Counted from the stretch's first letter, positions 34,701 through 46,958 are shown. The stretch: 64,000 nucleotides of DNA from Scilla litardierei (GCA_030789695.1 CM061142.1:148511266-148575265); one strand, 5' to 3'. The notes: generated by a model not told the origin, from the sequence alone. Numbers and translations: made by a program.

Positions 34701-35116
34701 TCTTTCTGAAGATTTCTCCGAACCGCGGAGTTATTCAATTCGGTAAGATAGGCAAGTTGAGTCCGAGGTTCATTGGACCGTTCGATGTTCTGGAGAGAGT
34801 TGGAGTTGTGGCTTATCGCTTGACGGTGCCACCATCGCTGGTGGGAGTTCACGACGTATTTCACGTATCTCAGTTACATCGATACGTTAGTGATCCGTCC
34901 CATGCTGTGGATTTCTCGGAGATTACGGTTCGTCCGGATTTGTCTTATGATCAGTAGCCAGTTGAGATTCTGGATCGTCGACAGAAGCAGCTGAGGAATA
35001 AGACCGTCGACTTGGTTCGAGTGCAGTGGCGTCACGGTTCCCCTGGTGAGTCTACCTGGGAACGTGAGGATGAGATGAGAGAGCGTTTCCCGCACCTTTT
35101 CCCAAGCAGTGCTTGA
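31720..35116 (+). pseudogene. pol of B: protease, RT, RNase H, integrase, chromodomain
   Basis: Two exons (31720-34139 and 34211-35116) form one frame. The protease DSG is at 31761-31769. RT has [34 protein letters not shown] and catalytic FIDD (32712-32723). RNase H has [26 protein letters not shown] and SDALSR. Integrase has the HHCC finger (HSSPYSVH to CLVC), the first Asp in MDFVTGLP, the second in SDRDTRF in the next exon, and Glu in the QTDGQSERT helix. [14 protein letters not shown] module follows, then a chromodomain-like end (PVEILDRR..TWEREDEMRERFPHLF). In-frame stops: TAG 32331, TAG 32493, TAG 33228, TGA 33402, TAG 33519, TAG 34955. All catalytic residues appear present, but the stops abolish the polyprotein. 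Confidence 0.93.
34140..34210 (+). other. Intron 2 of B, inside integrase
   Basis: 71 bp, GTAAAT...TCGTGCAG, phase 0. Removal joins RRYMEE to IVRLHGVP, a contiguous conserved integrase segment between the first and second catalytic Asp. Unspliced, the frame meets a TAG within ~15 codons. Confidence 0.7.
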
Positions 35117-35158
35117 TGTTGATTCCAAGGACGGAATCATTTCTAAGGTGGGGAGGAA

Positions 35159-37955
35159 GTAACGGTCTGTTTTCGTTGTACTTTGTTCGTGCACGTGCTT
35201 TTGGCCGTGCACGTGTTTATTTTAGACTTTGTTTGTTTGTGAACACTTTTGTGTGATATGTCATTGTGAACGCCTCTGAGAGTATTAAATAGTGGCACTA
35301 TCTTGGAACGACATTTCTCAAGTCGTTTTCCCACAATTTAATCTTACTCGATGAGACGTGGCGATTTTCACTTTTGACGGGAGATATTTCTATTTTTAGT
35401 TTCGTCGTCCGACGTCAAAACTGAGATCCGTCTTCTTAGTTAGCTTTCTTTCGTCGCCACGATCACCCCGATATTTATTTTATAATTTTTGGAGTTCATT
35501 TAACCACTTTTATATTTTTAGCAATGTTTAAAATATTTTTAAAAGCTAGGTTTTATATTAATTTCGGCCAAAGAAAATTTATTTGAGTTTAAAACGTTTT
35601 AAAGAATTTTTGAGCCAATTTCCAGCTCATTTGGGCCGCACCCAAGCCTTGGGTGAGTTGGAGAGGGTGAGATTCAATTTTAAATATTTTTAAACTCCTA
35701 ATCCCATTAGGATTAGCCCTAGACCTAGTCAACCCATCTACACTATATAAACAACCTTTAGGAAGACCTATTTTCGCAAGAAAATAACCCTAGCCGCTTC
35801 CAAAACTCAAATTTGACGTTGCGACGAATCGTCGCAACGTTGCGACAACCATCCACCGCACGACCGAAGAAACCAAGCCCAAATCCCCGCCCTGACTGCT
35901 AGCCGCCCCCGCACCCAGCCGCTGCATCGCAGCTGCCCCGTTCTACCGCTCCGACCGAGAGGAACCCTCAGTCTGACCAAGAGCTTGGCCCGCATCCCCG
36001 CTCCGCACCGACCCCGCTTCGTTCCCCCGCTCAGCACCGTGTCTGACCGGGCCGCATCTCCGCACCGACCGAAGCCCGCAACGTTGCAACGGTTGCAACG
36101 TTGCAGCGCTCCGTTCCCCCGCATCCAAGGCACCCGACCGACGGCCTTCCCCGCTCTGACTGAGAGAACCAAGGCCGCACCGACCCGCTGCGCTGCACAG
36201 CCCGCCCCCAGTGTCCGACCGAGCCATTCTCCCGCATTTGGCTGTGTCCGACCGAGAGCCATTCGTCGCAACCCCGCATCCGTCACATCGCTTGCCACCG
36301 TGGGCCCCCCAAGTTCTCCAGAGTTATTGTGGGTCCCCTATTGGTCCCTAGGACTACTGTGGGCCCCACCTAGGTGCGTTTTCTCCAACGATTTGTCGCG
36401 TACGACGTTGCGACACGTCGTAGCCCGTCGTCGCACGTGCTAGCTTTGGAATCTGAAATGTTCGCTCCGGTTGCTGCTCTGAACTTTCCAGCGAGGAATC
36501 TATATTGGAATCAGGACTTGGAGCGCGATATTTTATTCCAACCCCTGGCGTCGCTACCCGACGCCAGTGTAGCTTTCGCGTCGTGTTGAGGTAACGCTTT
36601 GCACCCCTATGACCCCCAACCCAATCGCATGCTAAACAAGACTAAAAATCAGTATTTTAAAGTATTTTAAATGTTTTAGAAATCACTAATCAAGATTAAT
36701 AAAACGGATGTAGGCCGGTGGACTTGTGCACGTAGGATATTGTGACTATGGACTCGTTGGACGGTGTTCCTCTGACGTTGTACTTGCAGGCAAGTGAAAC
36801 TTGCCAAATCTTGCTTAGGGCCATGTTTTTAGGCCACTTCCTTGTTCTTAGCGTAAAAGAGACTAGACAGTGAAATGATAGCTGTCTAGACGCACTTTTA
36901 AGATCTAATTTGACAACGAAGCTAGATCTGACACCCTGCCATGTCATGCATGCATTGATATCTGCTATGTTTAAATTCCTTATCTGTACGCACTTTTAAC
37001 TGCCATGCATCGCATTTTACATGTCATCCTAGTGATTGTTGCATTCGTAGAACACGCTACACTACTTGTACTTCCTTGTCCGGCTAGGTGCACCCCTACG
37101 CCATACTTGTTAAAAACACTTCCTGGATCGTGATCCAGAAGCGGGCCTCATGTGTTGGTCAAAAGCCAATGCCCGATACACGTGGAGGGGTAGGGATAAA
37201 CGATCACTTGAGCTTAGGAGTTGGCCCGCGCAGCCACTCTAGCCAAAAGGCGGAATCTCTGTGCACGAGGTGCTTACTTGACTTGTACTTGTCGTTGTGA
37301 ATGTTTCATGAAAATCTTGTCATCCATGCCATGTTTAAATGTCATGCTCGTACTGTACTTTACTTGTTGCACTCATACTTTAACTGCCATGTCATTGCAT
37401 TCATGCTAGAACTGCTAGGTTGCTTTACTTTTACCTACTTTCAGTTTCCTTGCACAAGTCTCTTGTAGACTTGCTGACATGTGCCCCTTGCTCTTTTGGG
37501 TGTCACATGTTAGACCCTGAGCCAGAGTCCGTAGCTGAGGACGAGGTGTTTGCTGACATTGAGCCAGAGCCTACTTTTGACGAAGAGTTGGTAGACACCG
37601 GAGACCAGTCTTAGAGATTAATTTGGAGTTGCTTTTGCTTTATATTGCTATTAGGTTGTCGGTGCGTAGCACCTTTGCTTTGCTTTGTACTTTTGTTGGC
37701 CATGCCGGGGCCTCTTTTAGACTCTTTCTTTTTAGCCTGGTGGCTTTTTCTGCGATGTTGAGATTTATTATTATGGATATTCTGATATGTTTCTTTTGTC
37801 TCTTTTCGTTATTCATATCGTTGTTTCGTTTCGCGTTGCAAGGACCTGCAGTTTAAATTTGATTGACGCTTATCGGACTTGCAGCTTTGTAGCTTCAAGT
37901 CTGAGCGGACCTTCTCACGCTTCGCCTCCACGTTTTTGGGAAGCGGGGCATGACA
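35159..37955 (+). repeat. 3' LTR of B
   Basis: 2797 bp, aligned end to end with 27569-30366. Its first two bases are AG where the 5' LTR has TG. It is preceded by a purine run (AAGGTGGGGAGGAAG) that is the PPT, and ends GGGGCATGACA before the ACTTG duplication. Confidence 0.93.
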
Positions 37956-37960
37956 ACTTG

Positions 37961-38976
37961 AGTCATCAAATATCCCGACAAACCCCTCCTTTTGGTTCTT
38001 GAACTTGGACTTGCCTTTCCAATGCTTCTTCCCTTTACCCTTGTAAGTCTCTTTGTTCGGTTTGGAAGGGCATTCGGTGGAGAGATGATCTTTTCCTCTA
38101 CAATTGAAACAAATTGGATTGTTAGAATTAGAGGCAAACTTTGAAGAAGATTTACCTTGCAAGCTTTTGAGGTAGGCTCTTAGTTGCTTGGCAAGCTCCC
38201 CGATTTCATCTCCACTTGCTTCATCTTCTTCATCTTCTTCACTAGGAGCTTCTCGATGGAATTTCTTCCTCCATTTGATTGGCTCCTCCTTGGCATGGAA
38301 TGCAACCCCCTTTTTGCTTCTCGGGCTTGGTTGGTTGAATCTCATTTTTGTGTTGAAACTTCACTTCGTATGCCCTGAGATTCCCAATACACTCCTGAAC
38401 GGTATATTTGGACATGTCGTTTGACTCCAAAATCCCGTTGGCCTTTGACTCCCATTGAGATTTGAGTGAGTCAGTGATCTTCTCTACACGATCCTCTTGG
38501 GAAATCACGTTTCCAAGTCCTTCCAAAGCGTTCATGATGTCTATGAACCTTGTGAACAGTTCTGAAATGCTTTCTCCTTCCTGCATCTTAAACATTTCAT
38601 ATTTAGATCTAAACACAGTTTGTTTAGATCTCTTTACCTTTGAAGTCCCTTCATGACATATCTCCAAAGTATGCCAAATTTCGTTGGCCATTTTGCACAT
38701 GGAGATGCGGTTGAACTCGTTTGCAGTGAGAACGCAATGGAATGCATTCATAGCCCTCGCATTGAATTTGATTGAGTCCTTCTCTGCCTTTGTCCTTGAA
38801 GCCGCGGGTGAAGTAGGCTTCTCAAATGGCAACTCCATGATGTCACATAGGTCTTGAACCTTCATGTAGATCATCATCCTGATCTTCCAACTTGGGTAGT
38901 AGGTTCCGTTGAAGAGCGGGGGTTGAACGGTAGAGTGACCTTCTTCATGAGACGCGGATGTAGCGTTGAATGCCAT
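37961..38976 (-). pseudogene. Gag N-terminal part of Copia I
   Basis: It begins at ATG 38976, about 22 bases after the PBS. Copia Gag motifs: PPLFNGTYYPSWKIRM, NRISMCKMANEIWHTL, DRVEKITDSLKSQWESK. A frameshift in an A/G homopolymer near 38305 moves to the next frame, which carries an acidic patch (SEEDEEDEASGDE), a leucine-rich segment, the zinc knuckle CFNCRGKDHLSTEC and a Lys-rich tail ending GIFDDSS at the insertion point of element B. The frame continues correctly at 27563. The product would be capsid and RNA-binding protein. Confidence 0.85.
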
Positions 38977-38998
38977 AGTTACAATATGCTATAACATC

Positions 38999-39010
38999 GC
39001 TCTGATACCA
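38999..39010 (-). promoter_or_regulatory. Primer-binding site, initiator tRNA-Met (Copia I)
   Basis: On minus, TGGTATCAGAGC, an exact match to the consensus, one base after the LTR end. Confidence 0.92.
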
Positions 39011-40473
39011 ATGGTAAGGATTGTCTTACCCTTGCAATACTAACAACAACACACTAGAGGGGGTGAATAGTGTAATGGCACAAATTGCGTATTTAAAAAT
39101 TAAACTTGCAAATGCGGAATTATAAATGCAATAGGAATTTAAACACCACAAAAATCCAAACGCAAACACAAGATGTTACCCTGGTTCCCCATACTTGGGT
39201 ACGTCCATCCACACCAATATCCACTATAATTCTCATACGGAGAAATGAATACAATCTCATATAGATATACCTCACACAGCGGATTTGGATTCTCACACAG
39301 AGAAATCCTTGCTTTCACACAGAAAGACTTCTGCTCTCACACAGAGAGACTCAAACTCTCACACACAGAGAACTCAACCAACCCTCACACAGAATGTTAT
39401 ACTCTCACACAGAGAGTAACTAGCTCTCACACAGAAAGCTAGGGTTACAATGAAATAACAAAGTAAAACAAATACTCTTACATATGCCTTGAGATGAACT
39501 TACTCATAAATGAATACAAGGCATGGAAGAGGATCTCCAAGTGATGAGATTTGCTAGAATTGCACTTGGATGATTTTTCTTGAGCTTGACTTCAATGTGT
39601 TAGTTCTTGGGTTCAAGACTAGCGTTGTTTTGATGATGATCAAAACATTATGTTAGTGTGCTAATCAATATTATGTTTTAGTCTCAGTTTATCTTAATAA
39701 TTATATGTTGATGAGACAAAGCATAATGCTTGGAGGATGATGCAAGGGATATCTTAAAGACCTCCAAGAGTGATGGAGTGCTCAAGCTTGGATGAAGTCA
39801 TGAATATCCTCTAATGAAGCCAAAGCTTGGAGCATGATGATGGGTGGACATCTAGAGGAGCATTGCCAAAGCTTGGAGCTTGATGAAGGGAAGCTCATCA
39901 AGGAGTGTCAAAGCTTGGAGATGATAGCATCAAGGTATAATGAGCTTGAAGACTTAGACTCTAGGAGATGCAATTTGTAATCCATGTAATTTTAATTACT
40001 TGCATTTCTCTTTTTGAGTCTAGGTTTAATGTAATGCCTTGATAGATGGTCTACTCATACATGCATATGCATTTAACCATCTTAGTGAGCCTCAGCATTA
40101 TCATAGAATCCAACCCAATAGGTTCATCTAGCCCAAAGACTCAATTGGAGTCTCTGGCTCTCCAACAGTCGCCTGATAAAGGTTTCACAGTCGACTGGGT
40201 GATTTCCAGTCGCATGTCGTGCCTTTTACAGTCGACTGTGGTGCACTGCTCAAGTCATCCTTTGATTGACTCTTCTTGAGCTTTTCGCATCAGTCGACTG
40301 ATGTTCAATTTACAGTCGCCTGTGTTTCTACAGTCGCCTGTGAATTGGTCGACAGTCGACTGTGCGCTTCTTGCATTTTCTGGGCTTCATCCCAATTTTC
40401 AAGACAGTCGCCTGGTGACATTTTTACAGTCGCCTGTATATTTACAGTCGCCGGTGAAATGGCCATCAGTCGT

Positions 40474-42286
40474 TGATCACTCCATATTTTACACCTTTTT
40501 TCTGCATGTTTGCATGCCATTTTGATCGCTCGAATCGCGTTTTTTACGATTTTTCGGCAATATTGCGATGCTTTTCACGATTTCTTGTTTTTGTCAAATT
40601 TCAGGAGATTTCGAGCGATTTGGAGTGATTCTGAGATGCACCCACTCCGGAGTGTCACCCGTGACTCTTCCGAGGGAAATTTTGTTATTGGAGAGGAGTG
40701 GAAGAAGAAAGAACGTCGTAGGAGCGACGATGGAGCAAAAATACGACGATTGGGCATTTTCAGCATGTCACTTGGCCGAGTGAAGGAGTCACTCGGCCGA
40801 CCATCGAAAGCCCGCTCGGCCGACCAGATCGGACACGCAACAGACTGAGTATCAGCGTGCAATCGGTCGACCGTCGCCAGTCCACTCGGCCGAACCACGG
40901 AGACACCACTCGCCCGAGTGGCATCAAGACGACGGCAACGAAAAGTCTCAACTTACTGTAATCTGTCAGTACGTCCCGAGTTCCGACTTGGCCGAGTGAA
41001 GAAGTCCACTCGGCCGAAGCAAAGAAAGTCACTCGGCCGAGTGACTCCCGAGGAGCCGACCCCCAAAAGTCCGAAGTTACTGGAATTTGTCAGGGTTTGT
41101 CACTCGGTCGAATGACATTTGTCACTCGGCCGAGTGAGCCGCGCTGCCTGTAGCGTAAATTGCGATTTTGAGGCTGCGCATGGGGCATTTTCGTCACAGT
41201 TTTTTGGGCGATTTTGGGGGGTATTTAACCCCAGTTTTTAACCTAGTTTAGAGAGCTTTTTCAGAACTTTTTGCAGCCTTTTTAGATTACTTTTTAGGAG
41301 ATTAGATTGAGCTTTTAGGGGAGAGAGAAAAGTGTTATTTTGTTGGATGCTATTGAATCTTCATTGGTTTGTCTCTCTCTCTCTCTCTATCAAAAACCTC
41401 ATTTTTATTGATAGATTGAATATTGAAATGAATTCTATTGATTTTATTTGTGAATTTCTATTGAATTGCATTATGAATTGTGAGTAGTTTTATCGTCTTA
41501 GGGCGTAGGGATGAACCCTACGAACCCTATTTCTAATTTGTGATGAATTGGTGAAATTATTGCTAGGATTGATTAGGGTTAGTTTGGGATTGATTTAATA
41601 CGAATAGCTAGGGATTCATACCGATTGGGATTTGCAAGAGATTGGATCCCAACTCGATAAGAAGCCCTAGAAATTCGAATTGGGTTACAATTGGATTTCT
41701 CCGAAATCGGTTTGCAAGAGATTGGACCGAAACTAGGGTTTTCGATTACAATTCTATACCAATACCCGTTTGCAAGATATTGGACAGGTAGGAACTATCC
41801 CAACCTAAGTCGTAGCTCGAGTTTTCAAGAGAGTGGGCTCGAGATACGATTGAACGATGATGTTGTTCTTCACGCTAGCTTACCTAGGTTAGGGTTTGCA
41901 AGAGATTGGACCCTACCTTAGGTTTGTTATAGACCGGCAATAGCGCGAGAGCGTGAGCTTGGTTCTACATTTAGTTGCACCTAGTTCACCTGAATTTCAA
42001 GTCTAGCAATTGTGAAACCTACGGGTCACAATGACGAGATACGGTTTGTAGCGGGGATTCCCTACCCCCTAGGCGTCTTTATTAATTTGATATTCCTTTT
42101 ATACAATTGAACGACTGTGACCGCTTTATTACGAACATTTCTCGACTGTTCTTATAGCCAGGTGAATTGAAGAAGACACTGTCATTTGCCCTCCTCGTGT
42201 TCGATACCCGCTCGCCGCTACACCGTGCGCTTGCGGTAAGACTAGCGAGTCCCCCGTCCCGGGTTTGTGTTCGGGGTGGGCGATCA
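40474..42286 (+). repeat. 5' LTR of A
   Basis: 1813 bp. U3 carries the CACTCGGCCGAGTG array (about 40765-41140), then TATTTAA at 41222-41228, a (CT)n run at about 41366-41388, and repeated phrases of the form TTTGCAAGAGATTGGA in the R/U5 part (about 41630-41920). Confidence 0.93.
40765..41140 (+). promoter_or_regulatory. CTCGGCCGAG dyad array in U3 of A
   Basis: About a dozen copies and half-copies. The longest perfect one is the 18-bp palindrome GTCACTCGGCCGAGTGAC at 41028-41045, and CACTCGGCCGAGTG is at 41123-41136. The array ends ~85 bp upstream of TATTTAA (41222-41228). It is repeated in the 3' LTR (about 51725-52095) and in the C LTR (about 59280-59655). Confidence 0.65.
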
Positions 42287-42292
42287 AGTTTT

Positions 42293-42310
42293 TGGCACTG
42301 TTGCCGGGGA
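42293..42310 (+). promoter_or_regulatory. Primer-binding site, tRNA-Asp type (A)
   Basis: TGGCACTGTTGCCGGGGA, six bases after the LTR. Two differences from the C element's perfect TGGCGCCGTTGCCGGGGA. Confidence 0.88.
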
Positions 42311-42449
42311 GCGTCTTTGACGGAGTTCAATTTGGATCACCCGGTTATTTTTCAATTTCTTTATTTATTTCTTCATTCTTTTCTAACTCTGTTTACAGCC
42401 CTATTTTGCACTCTCTCCCGAAATTTTCCACAAGATCTTAACAGGTAAA

Positions 42450-45400
42450 ATGGGGGATGCAATTCCAATGACTGAGTCTGGCCAGGGAGATGATGAATCC
42501 TTTGCGGAGCTCCTTAAGGAACTTATTGATGAGGTCCACGCTACCGGAGCTTTTGCTATTAATATCGAGGACCCCGTTGAACAATTGTTTGCTAGCTTTG
42601 TGATGGATCAAATCTCCCCGGATGGGACTATTGGGGGCGATATCAGAGTTGATGTGAGGGACAACAAGCTATATTTTGAAGGCGGTAGAACATGCGTCGA
42701 AGAGTACTACACTCCCAAGGAATCCTTTGAGCAAACCGATATTCCGGGATTTACACTCTACGACCCCCACTCTTGCATTTATGAATCTGCTGACGTATTT
42801 CTGGATCTCAGGAATGAACCGGAGCAAGGTGGTGGTCCTATCGATGCTAGCACGGAATTGGAGAGCGTCTATTCCGATGCACCGTCCTCACTAGGGAGTG
42901 AATCTGAATCTCCACACGAGGGCGCACCGCCCGAACATGAGCTAAACTCAGATGTTGAAGGAGAAGCAAAACTCACACAAGATGATGAAGCAGAGGGTAC
43001 GGCACCCTTTGAGGTAGAGCTTAAACAATTACCGCCGAATCTAAGGTATGCCTTCTTGGGTAGTAAATTAACCTTCCCGGTGATTGTTAATGCCCACCTC
43101 GGCCATGATCAACTTGAAAAACTATTAGAAGTCCTTAGGGACCACAAGGATGTCCTTGGCTACACTATCTCGGATCTTAAGGGAATAAGCCCTAGGCTAT
43201 GCACGCATAGGATCCACTTGGAAAACACTGAAGCCACTTCTATTGAGCCTCAAAGGCGGTTGAACCCGAATATGAAAGAGGTAGTCAAAAAGGAAATCCT
43301 TAAATTGCTTGAGGCCGGCATTATTTATCCAATCTCAGACAGTAGATGGGTTAGCCCTGTTCACGTTGTCCCCAAAAAGGGGGGATGACCGTTATAAAAA
43401 ATGAAAAAGGAGAGCCCATTTCTACACGCACTGTCACAGGATGGCGGATGTGCATTGATTACCGAAAACTAAATAAAGCCACCCGAAAAGACCATTACCC
43501 ACCACCCTTCATAGATCAAATGCTTGAACGGCTTGCTAAACATAAATACTCTTGGATGGGTATTCGGGGTTTTTCCAAATCCCTTTGCATGAATACGACC
43601 AAGAAAATACTACTTTTACTTGTCCTTATGGCACTTACGCCTACCGTAGAATGCCCTTTGGTCTTTGTAATACACCCATCACCTTTCAGAGGTGCATGAC
43701 CTCCACTTTTCCGACTATATTGAAAATATTATGGAAGTTTTCATGGATGATTTCTCAGTTTATGGAAGTGAGTTTGATTCTTGTTTGGCTAATCTTACCA
43801 AAGTTCTTAAAAGATGTCAACAAAATAATCTTACTCTTAATTGGGAGAAATGTCATTTCATGGTCACCGAAGGGATAGTGCTTGGGCACCTTGTCTCCTC
43901 AAGAGTGATTGAGGTTGATAAAGCAAAGATTGAGGTAATCGAGAAACTCCCTCCTCCTATTAATGTTAAGGGCATTAGGGGCTTTCTTGGTCATGCGGGG
44001 TTTTACCGCCGCTTTATCAAGGATTTCGCCTTAATGGCCCGACCTCTTACCTCCTTGCTTGCTAAAGATGCCCCGTTTGTTTTTTCAGGTGAATGCTTGC
44101 AAGCGTTCAATACATTGAAGGAAGCACTAATTTCTGCGCCCATCATACAACCACCGGATTGGAGCCTTCCCTTTGAGCTCATGTGTGATGCAAGTGACCA
44201 AGCCATTGGAGCGGTATTGGGACAAAGGAAAGACAGAAAGCTCCATGCAATATTCTATGCAAGCAAAATGTTGGATGACGCACAGAAAAATTATACAACT
44301 ACGGAGAAAGAGCTTCTAGCGGTCGTTTATTCCATTGAAAAGTTTCGCTCCTACCTCCTTGGATCCAAGGTAATTGTCCACACCGACCATGCGGCATTGA
44401 AGTTTCTTCTAAACAAGAAAGAGGCCAAACCTAGGTTGATTAGGTGGATACTTCTATTGCAAGAGTTTGATTTGGAAATCAGAGATAAGAAGGGTACGGA
44501 CAACGTTGTGTCGGATCATTTGTCTAGGCTTATTCGTGACAAGGAGGACGAGAGCTTGCCCATCGATGACTACTTTGTTGATGAGAGGCTATACGCCATA
44601 AGGCCCGGGGAAGTTCCTTGGTATGCGGACTTTGTCAATTACTTGGCTTGTGGGATTAAACCATGCAGGATGCCCACACAGCAAAAGATGAGATTTATGC
44701 ATGAAGTCCGTAGCTATTTTTGGGAAGATCCATATCTCTTTAAGATATGCAAGGATGGGATTATTCGGAGATGTATTTCTAAGGAGGAGGCTACCTCCAT
44801 CATCTTGCATTGCCATAGTATGCCATGCGGGGGACATCACGCCGCTTCCAAGACTATAGCTAAGATATTGCAGAGTGGATTCTTTTGGCCAACCATGTTC
44901 AGAGACACGCACGACTTCGTCAAGGGGTGCGATAGATGCCAACGGACCGGGAATATTTCCAAACGAAATGAGATGCCAATGAGGCCCATTCTAGAGATTG
45001 AGCTCTTTGATTGTTGGGGAATGGACTTCATGGGACCATTTCCGTCAAGCAAGGGTAACAAGTATGTCTTATTGGCCATGGACTACGTCTCCAAATGGGT
45101 AGAAGCCATCGCCACCCCTACCAATGATGCGAGGGTTGTCTCCAAGTTTTTCAAGCAGAATATTTTTCCGCGCTTTGGGGTGCCCTGTACTTTGATAAGC
45201 GACGATGGAAGCCATTTTATAGAAAAAAAATTTGAAGCCATGTTGAAAAAGTATGGGGTAAACCATAGAATTGGCATGGCCTACCACCCTCAGACGAGCG
45301 GATAAGTGGAAGTTTCAAATAGAGAAATCAAGCAAATTCTTGAAAAGACCGTAGATCGTTCTAGAAAAGATTGGTCCATGAAGTTAAACGATGCCCTATG

Positions 45401-46319
45401 GGCATATCGCACGGCCTTTCGCACTCCCATTGGGACCACACCGTTCTGACTTGTTTATGGGAAAGCTTGTCACTTGCCGGTAGAGTTGGAGCACCGCGCA
45501 TATTGGGCCATCAAGACCCTCAATTATGACTATAAGAGTGCGACGGTGAGGCGGCTCCTAGATATCAATGAGCTTGACGAAATTAGAAGAGATGCCTACG
45601 AGAGCTCAAGAATTTACAAAGAAAGGACCAAGATTCTCCACGACGCTTGTATAACTGTCATGGACTTCAAGGTCGGAGACAAAGTCTTGCTATATAATTC
45701 CCGACTCCGACTATTCCCCGGGAAGTTGAGGTCACAATGGTCCGGACCTTTCACCATCAAGCACATAAAACCGGGAGGAGCTTTTGAATTGGAAGGGAAA
45801 GACGGAGCCACGTTCAAGGTGAATGGGCAATGGCTCAAGCATTATTCCGAAGGAGTCCCTACGGGCGAAGTAAATAGAATATATCTACTCAAGGGATGGC
45901 CGGATGACCTTTCATACCTCCTTGACGAGGTTATAGAAGAGGCTATCCCCTACTCCATCGGTGCGCTCCATGATGACGGCTTCGAAGAAGGCCAAGATTT
46001 GAGCGAAGAAGAGATGATGGAGGATTCTCCCAATAGCTCCACGGTGAATGATGATGGCGACGCTGATGTCTCGAGAATACGAGAGCTTTGCAAGCTCTCG
46101 ACATTGAAGAATCCGAAGAAAGCTCCACCGATTCGAAGATCAGTGTCACCGGCGAAGCCAAGGACAGAAACAAGCTCAAGCTTGGGGGAGCCATCCCCCA
46201 ACATTGCCCAAGATGAAGGGGCACTGAGGAAGGCCACACACCACCACGATCCAAATCCGAGCGGTCTTCCCGGCAAGTTCGACGGGTGCATCTCATATGC
46301 ACCCAACATCACGTATTAA
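42450..46319 (+). pseudogene. pol of A: novel N-terminus, RT, RNase H, integrase, tail
   Basis: Residues 1 to ~170 (from MGDAIP) are acidic and unrecognised. The usual Athila pre-RT linker follows (PPNLRYAFLG; LKGISPRLCTHRI; RRLNPNMKEVVKKE). A one-base deletion in a G run near 43385, and further shifts near 43550 and 43695, break RT. Its parts ([32 protein letters not shown], catalytic FMDD at 43740-43751) remain. RNase H ([37 protein letters not shown]) and integrase follow: HHCC finger, [28 protein letters not shown]. Stops: TAA 45303 (Gln expected) and TGA 45447 (Arg expected). After integrase, the tail from ~45931 equals sequence found after protease in element C, and ends at TAA 46317-46319. 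Neither gag nor a DLGA/DSG protease precedes RT. Confidence 0.9.
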
Positions 46320-46663
46320 TTGAAAATCCAAAGGGGTCGAGCTCAAGACCGTAAACGAGCGCTTGTCAGAAGGCAACCTGATGGTTTTTGCATTATCTTT
46401 ATTTTTATTTTTTATTTGGTTTTTATTTTTATTTTAGACTTTATTAGTGTTTTGAGTCTTTTTGCCCATAAAAATCGTGACAACTGGTCTTAATTTCTAT
46501 GACAAGAGAGGAGAAAAGGAGATCTCTCATATGGAGGAAGATAGAGGCAAGGAAGAGCGCTCCAGGAATGCGCTCAGGCCTTGGAACGAGGAAGAAACCA
46601 ACTGGAGGAAGAAAAACAGAGAGTAGAGTAAAAACGGAGCCCCGAAGTAGAAAACAGCACGTC

Positions 46664-46958
46664 ACTCGGCCGAGTATCATATGCGACTCGGCCGAGCAAA
46701 GGACCACATTCGGCCGAGTGGGGCACCAACTAGGGAAGTCTGCGGAACCAACTCTCTGTCTTTTTTGTGCATTTCGTATTAACTGTCACTCGGCCGAGTA
46801 CGTTTAGTCACTCGGCCGAGGGAAACGGATACCCTCCTAGCCTGAATATTGCCGAGTAGCTTGTGCCACTCGGTCGAAGGAGTTTTCTCCCTTCGGCCGA
46901 GTGAAAAGAGGCCGAGCAACATAGTCACTCGGCCGAGTCGTAACTACCCCTATATAAA
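46664..46958 (+). promoter_or_regulatory. Internal dyad array and TATA box before extra ORF of A
   Basis: ACTCGGCCGAGT is exact at 46664-46675, 46788-46799 and 46927-46938, with variants between. TATATAAA lies at 46951-46958, 12 bases after the last dyad. A GC-rich transcribed-looking stretch follows. The dyad is the one in this element's own U3. I read it as an internal promoter for the extra ORF. The stretch 46320-46660 before it holds no gene. Confidence 0.6.

Larger units (their letters stand above)
27569..37955 (+). mobile_element. Tekay-like chromovirus (Gypsy) B, complete structure
   Basis: LTRs 27569-30366 and 35159-37955 flank gag, protease, RT, RNase H, integrase and a chromodomain in that order, with two introns. 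The perfect 5-bp duplication ACTTG is at 27564-27568 and 37956-37960, and removing the element restores the gag frame of Copia I. The LTRs are ~2.8 kb and nearly identical, with few differences seen in the stretches I aligned, so insertion was recent compared with G. The coding region nevertheless has nine in-frame stops, all explicable as C-to-T changes. The chromodomain and overall motif set match the Tekay (Del) lineage. Confidence 0.93.

Noticed and set aside
40510..40848. 112-codon ORF repeated at 51468-51806 and partly at 58988
   Set aside because: It lies in the U3/LTR of A and C, spans the dyad array and is broken in the C copy. LTR sequence, not a gene.
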